DNA from: Bacillota bacterium
Lineage (GTDB): Bacteria; Bacillota; Clostridia; Lachnospirales; Cellulosilyticaceae
NCBI GenBank assembly: GCA_023412455.1
Contig: JAEYNQ010000066.1
Location: 1-10,927 of the forward strand
Direction of reading: 5' to 3'
DNA length: 10,927 bases
In this document: one piece after another, positions 1-5,780 of the stretch
Numbering within the stretch: the stretch's first letter is position 1
Layout: each line of letters starts with the position of its first letter
The notes under the pieces: model-generated
What the model saw: only the letters and a program-made list of their open reading frames with translations
Databases searched by the model: none
Told to the model about the DNA's origin: nothing
Position numbers and translations under genes: made by a program

Positions 1-276
1 CATATAGCTATTAGGAGTTTTGTCTAGGTAATTAAGGAGCACATTATTGGAAATAAAATTAATGAGGGCCATTGATACACTAAAGCAATACATTCTTATT
101 AAATATTTTTTTCTGTCCCTAGTATAATAAAATCCCCATGCCATGCAAAACAAAAAGAGTGAAGCTGATAGTCTTCCAAACCAATGAAACCATATGGGTA
201 TTCCAGGAATAAACTGTGCAATATGATCAGCTAACATACAAAAAAGTGCAATTAATTTTAATGTTGTAGTACTCAT
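1..276 (-). CDS. TraX-family membrane protein, N-terminal part (truncated by window edge)
   Basis: An open frame of 92 codons runs from an ATG at 276-274 to the window edge without a stop, so the C-terminus lies outside. A GGAGGT ribosome binding site at 291-286 sits 9 bases before the ATG and supports this start. The protein begins with a Lys-Leu-Ile-Ala hydrophobic segment, then Met-Leu-Ala-Asp-His-Ile (about residues 14-19), Pro-Gly-Ile-Pro (24-27), a Gly-Arg-Leu motif (34-36), a second hydrophobic segment and a basic Tyr-Thr-Arg-Asp-Arg-Lys-Lys-Tyr stretch (51-58). This order is typical of TraX-like proteins. The F-plasmid member acetylates pilin; chromosomal homologues in Firmicutes are polytopic membrane proteins, probably acyltransferase-like, of unsettled role. 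The family call rests on recognised motifs only. It is divergent from the kinase gene, and no conjugation genes are visible here. Confidence 0.72.
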   Translation of the reverse strand, partial: MSTTTLKLIALFCMLADHIAQFIPGIPIWFHWFGRLSASLFLFCMAWGFYYTRDRKKYLIRMYCFSVSMALINFISNNVLLNYLDKTPNSYM

Positions 277-413
277 AGTATGGATACCTCCTATAATATA
301 TTAAATATTTTTAATATTCATATAATAACATATAATCCTATTTATGGATATAATTTTATGTTTAATATTATTTTTTTTATATACTTATCACAATTTGCAT
401 TTAAAAGCGTGGG

Positions 414-435
414 TTTATACAAGCTTTTGTATAAA
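414..435. repeat. Perfect 9-base inverted repeat with 4-base spacer
   Basis: TTTATACAA at 414-422 is the exact reverse complement of TTGTATAAA at 427-435, with GCTT between. It could be an operator-type dyad or an RNA hairpin. It is far from both neighbouring start codons (about 140 bases from the TraX start and 420 from the kinase start), so no regulatory role can be assigned. A second weak stem (438-443 with 463-468) followed by six T residues lies just downstream. Confidence 0.4.
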
Positions 436-724
436 ATAGGCACATTCCATTATTGGGCTACGGTGCTTTTTTGATACACCTATAATAGAGATGAAATATC
501 ATGAGATGAGTTACAAAGGTAAGTGGTTTCTCTTTAGGATCAATGATTTTGATAATCCTGTAAGTATATTTAATGCATGACGAATAAGCTTACTCATGAC
601 AGTTAAAAAGACGTTGTAAACCCAATAAATTCTTCAAATAGAGTCAATGAATAACAATGACAGAGGATATATAAAAATTAGTTAGAAATTATAGGATAAT
701 ATAATAAAAAATAATATATATCTC

Positions 725-786
725 TTGTAAAATCTAAAAAAAAATAATACATAATGGTATACATATAAAAAAATATAATATATAAT
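725..786 (+). promoter_or_regulatory. Possible promoter region for the kinase gene
   Basis: TATAAT hexamers occur at 774-779 and 781-786, and a TTGTAA at 725-730 lies 17 bases before a poor -10 (748-753). None of the TATAAT copies has a good -35 at standard spacing, and the surroundings are almost all A and T, so chance matches are expected. A promoter in this stretch is plausible because the kinase gene has no upstream gene on the same strand. Confidence 0.3.
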
Positions 787-856
787 AAAGTTAAATCAAA
801 GAGCAGTGAAAGTTGAGTAAATAAGGCTATACATCAATCTAAGGGAGGAAGTAGAG

Positions 857-1801
857 ATGGCAAAGGTGATTTTGGTAGGAGAGCCCATGGCATTATTCAT
901 TGCATCACAAGAAGGAACGTTAGATACTGTAACAGATTTTAAAAGGTCTGCCGCGGGGGCGGAGATGAATGTAGCCATAGGTTTAAAGCGACTGGAGCAT
1001 GATGTATGTTATATCACAAAATTAGGGAAAGACCCTTTTGGAAGATATCTAAAAGATTTTTTGGACAGTGAGAAGATCAATACGAACTTAATCTGTTTTG
1101 ATGACCATTTTCCAACAGCCTTCCAATTAAAGGCGAAGACTTCCAAGGGTGATCCTGATGTAGCTTATTACCGCAATGGTTCAGCAGCCTCAAATTTAAG
1201 AGTTGACGATGTAGAGGATATTGATATGAAAGGTTTTGAACACTTTCACTTAACAGGCATATTCCCCGCCTTATCGGATCGCTCAAGAGCTACCATGCTT
1301 TACTTGATTGAAAAAGCTAAAAATAATCATTTAACAACTTCCTTTGACCCTAACCTTAGACCAAGCTTATGGAATAGTTCAGCAGATATGGTATCAACCA
1401 TTAATAAGATTGCTTATCGCTGTGATACGGTACTTCCTGGAATTTCAGAGGGTAAAATCTTAACAGGCTATGAACATGAAAGAGATATTGCCAACTTCTA
1501 TTTAGATAAAGGGGTAAAAACAGTAGTCATCAAGTGTGGCCCTAAAGGGTGTTACGTAAAGACACAAACAGAAGAAAACTATTTTGATGGTTATAAAGTT
1601 GAAAAAGTAGTAGATACAGTAGGTGCAGGAGATGGTTTTGCTGTAGGCTACATTAGTGGCATCTTAGAAAAGCTTCCAACAGAGGTTTGTGCTGACCGGG
1701 CCAATGCCATTGGTGCCCTTCAAGTGATGCATGTAGGGGATAATGAAGGACTTCCAACAAGGGAGAAACTTGCTCAGTTTATGGCACAAAAGAATAAATA
1801 A
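857..1801 (+). CDS. kdgK: PfkB-family sugar kinase, probably 2-keto-3-deoxygluconate kinase
   Basis: This is a 314-residue ribokinase/PfkB-fold kinase, of normal length. The start Gly-Glu-Pro-Met (8-11), the AAGAEMNVAIGL stretch (32-43) that lines the sugar site, the Tyr-Tyr-Arg-Asn-Gly-Ser-Ala-Ala stretch (104-111), the FDPNLRPSLW segment (163-172) and the C-terminal signature DTVGAGDGFAVG (253-264) are all present. Asp259 is the expected catalytic base. The N-terminal and mid-protein motifs are those of KDG kinases, which phosphorylate 2-keto-3-deoxygluconate with ATP for cleavage by KDPG aldolase in pectin/uronate breakdown; fructokinase or another PfkB specificity remains possible. AGGGAGG at 842-848 lies 8 bases before the ATG. 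The gene stands alone: no aldolase or uronate gene is adjacent, and a strong terminator follows immediately. Confidence 0.8.
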   Translation: MAKVILVGEPMALFIASQEGTLDTVTDFKRSAAGAEMNVAIGLKRLEHDVCYITKLGKDPFGRYLKDFLDSEKINTNLICFDDHFPTAFQLKAKTSKGDPDVAYYRNGSAASNLRVDDVEDIDMKGFEHFHLTGIFPALSDRSRATMLYLIEKAKNNHLTTSFDPNLRPSLWNSSADMVSTINKIAYRCDTVLPGISEGKILTGYEHERDIANFYLDKGVKTVVIKCGPKGCYVKTQTEENYFDGYKVEKVVDTVGAGDGFAVGYISGILEKLPTEVCADRANAIGALQVMHVGDNEGLPTREKLAQFMAQKNK

Positions 1802-1802
1802 T

Positions 1803-1904
1803 AAAAAAGGGCTATTTCACTCATTGGAGTATATTTCCTTTTAAGTAGACTAATAAGTTTACTTAGAAGGGAATATAACCTATTAGTGAGATAGCCCTTT
1901 TTTT
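1803..1904 (+). terminator. Long hairpin terminator after kdgK, likely bidirectional
   Basis: It begins one base after the kinase stop codon. The outer stem pairs GGGCTATTTCACT (1809-1821) with AGTGAGATAGCCC (1885-1897), allowing one G-U pair. It is followed by a run of seven T on the plus strand and flanked by six A at 1803-1808, which would read as T on the minus strand. The inner part (1830-1877) is itself a nearly continuous stem closing on a loop around TAATAA (1851-1856). At about 100 bases it is much longer than an ordinary terminator because it contains the palindromic repeat listed separately. Confidence 0.88.
1817..1889 (+). repeat. Dispersed palindromic repeat, copy 1
   Basis: This 73-base palindromic core runs from TCACT to AGTGA. 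Read on the plus strand it shares four exact blocks, in the same order, with the reverse complement of the copy after trpA: TCACTC (1817-1822), TCCTTTTAAGTAGAC (1836-1850), GTTTACTTAG (1857-1866) and TTAGTGA (1883-1889), with a loop of 6 bases in both copies. The intervening arms differ in sequence. The family name is unknown to me. Confidence 0.75.
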
Positions 1905-1975
1905 GATTAAAGTTTAGTGGGATAAAGAAGGTTTTAATGTACTAGCGTATAAAAGTGAATAAAACGATAATTGTA

Positions 1976-1984
1976 TGGTATAAT
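1976..1984 (+). promoter_or_regulatory. Extended -10 promoter for the M50 peptidase gene
   Basis: TGGTATAAT (1976-1984) is a perfect extended -10 element. At 17-base spacing the -35 position (1956-1961, TGAATA) matches poorly, which is usual for extended -10 promoters. Transcription would start near 1991, about 64 bases before the GTG start codon. The preceding gene ends in a strong terminator, so an independent promoter is expected here. Confidence 0.6.
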
Positions 1985-2040
1985 ATGAAAATAATTAAAA
2001 TTTAGTATTATTTTGCAAATATATGGCAGAAGAAAAATAA

Positions 2041-2046
2041 AGGAGG
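2041..2046 (+). promoter_or_regulatory. Ribosome binding site that fixes the M50 peptidase start
   Basis: AGGAGG lies 8 bases before an in-frame GTG at 2055. The frame also has an ATG at 2013, but that codon lies upstream of this site, has no good site of its own, and would add 14 polar residues. GTG 2055 is therefore preferred. Confidence 0.75.
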
Positions 2047-2054
2047 AGAGTGCA

Positions 2055-3200
2055 GTGAGTAAGGTGAAAAACAAACAAAAGGGGAAACTTGGACATATTT
2101 TGACTATGCTTATTTTTATGATCGTTGGAGGGATATGTGGTTATTGGGGGGGCTTGCTCATAGTAAGAGGAGATAAAGAAGGGAAAAGTCTTGGGGAGTC
2201 CCTTTTACTGATAGGATGTTTTCTCATTTTTCTTTTAATAGGGTTATATATTCAAATTATTGTTCATGAGGGGGGGCATTTCATTGCAGGGAAGATGAGT
2301 GGTTATAAGCCTGTTTCCTTTCGTATCGGAAAAATGATGTTTGTTAGAGAAAAAGGGAAAATACAGCTTAAGAAGTTTAGTATTATGGGGACAGGTGGCC
2401 AGTGTCTTATGATGCCACCAGCCTATAACGAGGGGAATTATCCTAGTAGGCTTTACAATTTAGGAGGGGTTCTAGCAAATGTGATCTTTTCAACTCTGTG
2501 TGTAGGAATTTATTTGATTTTACGTAGACAAAGCCATATATCCCTTTTCTTTTTTATGATAGCTTTAGTGGGAGTTGCTATAGCTATAGTCAATGGCGTA
2601 CCTATGCAGATAGGAAGCTTTGCTAATGATGGCTTGAATGCACTCTCTCTTTCTAAGGACAAGGAGGCCAATAAAGCCTTTTGGTTGCAACTACATATCA
2701 ATGGGGTAATAAGCCAGGGTACAAGGTTTCGGGATCTGCCTAATGAATGGTTTGAGTTTGGTGAAGAGTCAGATTTAACCAATCTTTTAGTGTGTACTAG
2801 AGGAGTACTTCGTGTGAATTATTTACTTGATAAGAGAGAATTTGATGAGGCTAAGAGCTTAGTAGAAATGTTATTAGAAAAAGCCACAGGCTTATTAGGT
2901 GTTCATCGAAACGAGCTCTGCTGTGCCCTGTTATTTGATGAGATAATGAGGGGAGGAGAGAAGGAAAAGATAGAAGAGCTGTATACTAAAGAAATTAAAA
3001 AATATATAAAAGCTACCTCTTCTTATGTTTCAACAAGGAGGCTCCTTTATGCTTATGAACTTCTGATTAACAAAGATGAAAAAGCTGCTAAAGAGCAAAG
3101 GGAAGCTTTTGAAAAAGTAGCAAAGGATTACCCTTACACTGCAGAAATAGAGGCAGAGAGGGAGCTCCTAGCAATGATTGATGCTAAAAAGAAACCATAG
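2055..3200 (+). CDS. M50-like membrane metallopeptidase with soluble C-terminal domain
   Basis: The protein has 381 residues from the GTG at 2055. Four hydrophobic segments are visible at about 15-37, 50-70, 136-156 and 162-179. His-Glu-Gly-Gly-His at 71-75, at the end of the second segment, is an HExxH zinc motif. Gly-Gly-Val-Leu-Ala-Asn (137-142) and Asn-Gly-Val-Pro followed by Asn-Asp-Gly (180-183 and 191-193) match the second conserved region of site-2-type proteases, with Asp192 the likely third zinc ligand. From about 200 onward the protein is soluble and helical, resembling TPR-like repeats, and could hold a substrate or partner. It is inferred to be an active intramembrane protease; its substrate is unknown. 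No sigma factor, anti-sigma factor or sporulation gene is adjacent. It has its own promoter and no clear terminator before the trp leader. Confidence 0.72.
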   Translation: MSKVKNKQKGKLGHILTMLIFMIVGGICGYWGGLLIVRGDKEGKSLGESLLLIGCFLIFLLIGLYIQIIVHEGGHFIAGKMSGYKPVSFRIGKMMFVREKGKIQLKKFSIMGTGGQCLMMPPAYNEGNYPSRLYNLGGVLANVIFSTLCVGIYLILRRQSHISLFFFMIALVGVAIAIVNGVPMQIGSFANDGLNALSLSKDKEANKAFWLQLHINGVISQGTRFRDLPNEWFEFGEESDLTNLLVCTRGVLRVNYLLDKREFDEAKSLVEMLLEKATGLLGVHRNELCCALLFDEIMRGGEKEKIEELYTKEIKKYIKATSSYVSTRRLLYAYELLINKDEKAAKEQREAFEKVAKDYPYTAEIEAERELLAMIDAKKKP

Positions 3201-3327
3201 GGCAAGAAGTCATCCCATTCCTTTTGTATAGGCTAGGAAGGTTCTATTTGCCTAGCATCAAGAGAGGGAGAGTAAGATTTACTATTTTCGATAAATAAAA
3301 ATAACAAAAATAAATTTCAAAAAATAG

Positions 3328-3356
3328 TTGCAAATTTTCTGAAAACGTAATATTAT
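3328..3356 (+). promoter_or_regulatory. Sigma-A-type promoter of the trp operon
   Basis: TTGCAA (3328-3333) and TATTAT (3351-3356) are separated by exactly 17 bases. Transcription is expected to start near 3363, giving a leader of about 385 bases before trpE, which includes the whole T-box. It is the best two-hexamer promoter in the window. Confidence 0.72.
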
Positions 3357-3411
3357 AGTTTTAATTTAATAAAACCTTTTAAACTTTTGAGGGAGAGATA
3401 AAACTAATTAC

Positions 3412-3659
3412 GAACTTACAGAGAGCTGGGATGGTGGAAACCAGTAGGAAACGAGTTAGACAAATGGACTCCTGAGGGCACGATGAAAAGCTGTGAGCCG
3501 AGTATCTCGTGACGTAACATCTGCGTTAAAGATGAGGAATGTGATGGCATTCTGCATAAAGTGCGTATGATTTTTTGTCATACGAATCAAGGTGGTACCG
3601 TGGGCATAGACGAACTATACGCTCACCCTTGGCTATTTGGCTGAGGGTGGGCGTTTTTT
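3412..3659 (+). ncRNA. Tryptophan-specific T-box riboswitch leader
   Basis: This RNA binds uncharged tRNA-Trp and lets transcription continue into trpE when tryptophan is short. Stem I begins with the AGAGAGCTGGGATGG region (about 3419-3433). The specifier codon is TGG at 3465-3467, followed by ACTCCTGAG as is usual after a specifier. A small stem (CGAG 3499-3502 with CTCG 3506-3509) is followed by a stem IIA/B pseudoknot: 3511-3514 pairs with 3524-3527, and CATCT 3518-3522 pairs with AGATG 3530-3534. Stem III is CGTATGA (3564-3570) with TCATACG (3578-3584). The T-box sequence AAGGTGGTACCGTG occupies 3589-3602. In the antiterminator, CAAGG (3588-3592) pairs with CCTTG (3627-3631) and GTGGGC (3600-3605) pairs with GCTCAC (3621-3626), leaving the TGGTACC bulge (3593-3599). 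The codon and the downstream genes agree on tryptophan. Confidence 0.93.
3621..3659 (+). terminator. T-box-controlled intrinsic terminator before trpE
   Basis: GCTCACCCT (3621-3629) pairs with AGGGTGGGC (3644-3652), followed by a T run at 3654-3659. Its left arm is the same sequence that forms the right side of the antiterminator (3621-3631), so the two structures exclude each other. Charged tRNA-Trp favours this terminator. Confidence 0.92.
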
Positions 3660-3746
3660 ATTGCATTTTATGGCAGCTTCCCTTTTGCCACTTACAGAGA
3701 CATCACAAAAGAAGTAAAAATAAAGTAGTAAAAAGGAGGAAGGGAA

Positions 3747-5213
3747 ATGTTGCATAAGAGTTTAGAAGAAGTAAAAAAGTTAGCCAAAACCTATAATAAG
3801 ATTCCTGTTAGCTTAGAGCTGTATATGGATTATCAAACACCTATAGCTGTCCTGAGCCATATCAAAGAAAGGTATGACCGATACTTTTTGTTAGAAAGCA
3901 TTGAGGGGAGCGAAGGATTTGCCAGATATACCTTTATTGGGTTTAATCCTTATGGGAGCTTTTATGTGAAGGATGGCGATAGTTTTTTTGTCACAGGAGA
4001 TACAAGAAGGTGCTTAGAGGGGAATCCTTTAGAAAGGCTTAAAGAAATGTTGAGTCAATATAAGGCACCTAAGGATAAGAGTTTACCACCTCTAACAGGA
4101 GGGGCAGTAGGCTACTTTGGCTATGATACAGTAAGCTATGTAGAAGAACTAGTCTTTCAAAATAAAGACGAATTACAGGTAGCACCTATAAAACTCCTAT
4201 TTTTTAATGACATTATAGCCTTTGACCATCTCAAGCAGAAGCTGTTTTTAATCACTAATATCAATAGGGATGTGGACAGTATAGAAGAAGCCTATAAGGA
4301 GGCAGAGAAAAGGCTTTTAGAATTAGCTAATTTTATCACTCAACCTATCACAAGACCAAGGGTACAATTTGATGAAGAGATTAACTTTGAAAGCAATACC
4401 AGCAAGGAAGAATTCATAAAAAGGGTAGAGCGAGCCAAAGACTATATTGGCAATGGGGATATCTTTCAAGTAGTTCTTTCTCAAATTTTTAAAGCAAAGA
4501 TAAGTAGTAATTTGTTTGATGTCTATCGTGTGCTTCGTACAATCAATCCTTCGCCCTATATGTATCTTATCCAATTTGATGATTTGCAGTTAGCAGGGGC
4601 TTCACCTGAAACCTTAGTGAGAGTACAGGAGGGTAAGGTAACCACAATGCCTATTGCAGGAACCCATCCAAGAGGAAGAACGAGGGAGGAAGATGCGGAC
4701 TTGGATCGGGAATTACTCCATGATCCTAAGGAATTAGCAGAACACAATATGCTAGTGGATTTAGCCAGAAATGATATTGGGAGAATCAGTTCCTTTAATA
4801 GTGTGGTGTTAGAGGATTACATGCTACTTAAAAAGTTTTCCCATGTTACCCATATTACCAGCACAGTACATGGGGAACTAAAAGAGGGTCTAACGAGTAT
4901 AGATGCCATTGGAAGTATCTTGCCAGCGGGGACATTATCAGGAGCACCTAAAGTAAGAGCCATGGAGATTATTGAAGAATTAGAAGAAGAAAAACGGAGT
5001 ATTTATGGAGGGGGCATTGGTTATATTGGTTTTGACGGAAATTTAGATACCTGTATTGCTATTCGTACAGTGGTCATGAAGAATGGTATGGCTTATGTGC
5101 AGGCAGGAGGGGGTATTGTGTTGGACTCTGATCCGGAAAAGGAATATGAGGAGAGTGTTAACAAAGCCACAGCTCTGTTTATAGCCATGAAGAAGGCGAG
5201 GGAGATTATATGA
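3747..5213 (+). CDS. trpE: Anthranilate synthase component I
   Basis: The 488-residue protein has the normal TrpE length. With TrpG it converts chorismate and glutamine to anthranilate, the first committed step of tryptophan synthesis. The N-terminal domain holds LLES (48-51), the element linked to tryptophan feedback binding, so the enzyme should be inhibited by tryptophan. The chorismate-binding domain shows GDIFQVVLSQ (about 237-246), ASPETLVRV, PIAGTHPRGR (about 302-311), DLARNDIGR (about 338-346), THITSTVHGEL, LPAGTLSGAPK (about 392-402) and AGGGIV (about 453-458), all intact. AGGAGG at 3734-3739 lies 7 bases before the ATG. It is the first gene of the operon, about 87 bases after the T-box terminator, and its stop overlaps the trpG start by 4 bases. 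The LLES and feedback features favour TrpE over the related PabB. Confidence 0.97.
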   Translation: MLHKSLEEVKKLAKTYNKIPVSLELYMDYQTPIAVLSHIKERYDRYFLLESIEGSEGFARYTFIGFNPYGSFYVKDGDSFFVTGDTRRCLEGNPLERLKEMLSQYKAPKDKSLPPLTGGAVGYFGYDTVSYVEELVFQNKDELQVAPIKLLFFNDIIAFDHLKQKLFLITNINRDVDSIEEAYKEAEKRLLELANFITQPITRPRVQFDEEINFESNTSKEEFIKRVERAKDYIGNGDIFQVVLSQIFKAKISSNLFDVYRVLRTINPSPYMYLIQFDDLQLAGASPETLVRVQEGKVTTMPIAGTHPRGRTREEDADLDRELLHDPKELAEHNMLVDLARNDIGRISSFNSVVLEDYMLLKKFSHVTHITSTVHGELKEGLTSIDAIGSILPAGTLSGAPKVRAMEIIEELEEEKRSIYGGGIGYIGFDGNLDTCIAIRTVVMKNGMAYVQAGGGIVLDSDPEKEYEESVNKATALFIAMKKAREII

Positions 5214-5776
5214 TTTTAATTATTGATAATTATGATAGTTTTACCTATAACCTGTATCAATTCATTGGAGAAATAGAGGAGGACGTTCAAGTCGTACGCA
5301 ATGATAAGATAACACTAAAAGGCATTGAGGATCTTGCACCTACTCATCTTGTTATATCACCAGGACCTAAGTACCCAAAAGATGCGGGGATTTCCATGGA
5401 GGCGATTTACTACTTTACGGGGAAGATACCTATACTGGGAGTATGCCTTGGACATCAAGCTATAGGAGAGGCCTTTGGGGCAAAGGTAGTTAAAGCACAT
5501 AGGGTGCTACATGGTAAAACCAGTGAGATTTGTATAGATACAAAGTGCCCTATTTTTAAAGGCTTATCGCCTCAGTTAAAGGTTGGAAGGTACCATTCAC
5601 TGATTGTAGAGCGTGAAAGTTTATCGGAAGAATTAAGGATTATAGCAGAAGATGCAGAAGGGGAAATAATGGGGCTGCAGCATAAAGTTTATCCTACCTT
5701 TGGCATACAGTTCCATCCCGAATCTATTTTAACGTTAGAAGGTAAAGCCATCATTAAAAACTTTCTGGAGGTGTAG
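5210..5776 (+). CDS. trpG: Anthranilate synthase component II, glutamine amidotransferase
   Basis: This 188-residue class I glutamine amidotransferase releases ammonia from glutamine for TrpE. DNYDSFTYNL (6-15), the nucleophile elbow GVCLGHQ with Cys79, and His169-Pro-Glu171 give the complete Cys-His-Glu triad. The motif usually read as SPGPG is SPGPK here (50-54), so a Lys replaces the last Gly. The start overlaps the trpE stop as ATGA, which suggests translational coupling and equal synthesis of the two subunits. In many Firmicutes one such subunit serves both TrpE and PabB; no pabB is in this window, so a dual role cannot be judged. The gene is free-standing rather than fused to trpE or trpD. 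Confidence 0.95.
   Translation: MILIIDNYDSFTYNLYQFIGEIEEDVQVVRNDKITLKGIEDLAPTHLVISPGPKYPKDAGISMEAIYYFTGKIPILGVCLGHQAIGEAFGAKVVKAHRVLHGKTSEICIDTKCPIFKGLSPQLKVGRYHSLIVERESLSEELRIIAEDAEGEIMGLQHKVYPTFGIQFHPESILTLEGKAIIKNFLEV
5767..5773 (+). promoter_or_regulatory. Ribosome binding site deciding the trpD start
   Basis: GGAGGTG lies inside the last codons of trpG. Three in-frame starts follow back to back: GTG 5778, ATG 5781 and ATG 5784. Spacing from the end of GGAGG is 6, 9 and 12 bases respectively. ATG 5781 combines the better codon with good spacing; GTG 5778 is the alternative and adds one residue. Confidence 0.6.
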
Positions 5777-5780
5777 CGTG

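Larger units (their letters stand above)
277..856. other. AT-rich intergenic region, no supported gene
   Basis: These 580 bases separate the divergent TraX-like gene and the kinase gene. The outer parts (about 290-400 and 660-800) are almost pure A and T, while the middle (about 400-660) is more mixed. An open frame of 64 codons at 280-474 on the plus strand has biased low-complexity composition, no clear ribosome binding site and no recognisable family, and overlaps the TraX leader, so it is not called. A stop-free stretch on the minus strand (458-589) has no start at its head and is also not called. The region presumably holds promoters for both flanking genes, and it contains a perfect dyad at 414-435. 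Confidence 0.6.

Noticed and set aside
280..474. Open frame of 64 codons on the plus strand
   Set aside because: Low-complexity Ile/Tyr/Phe/Asn composition from AT-rich DNA, no proper ribosome binding site, no recognisable family, and it overlaps the leader of the TraX-like gene on the other strand.
458..589. Stop-free stretch on the minus strand, suspected remnant of a transposase or other decayed gene
   Set aside because: It starts right after a stop with no start codon at its head, has only about 43 codons, and I cannot match it to a family.
3232..3256. GCTAGG/CCTAGC stem after the M50 peptidase gene as a terminator
   Set aside because: Only 6 base pairs with a 13-base loop and no T run. 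Transcription may read through into the trp leader.
3412..3746. Trp leader-peptide attenuator or TRAP-binding leader
   Set aside because: No short peptide with tandem Trp codons behind a ribosome binding site and no spaced GAG/UAG triplet series; the T-box explains the leader.
3575..3757. Open frame of 60 codons across the T-box terminator into trpE
   Set aside because: It lies inside a structured RNA, encodes the antiterminator and terminator arms, and overlaps the trpE start in another frame.
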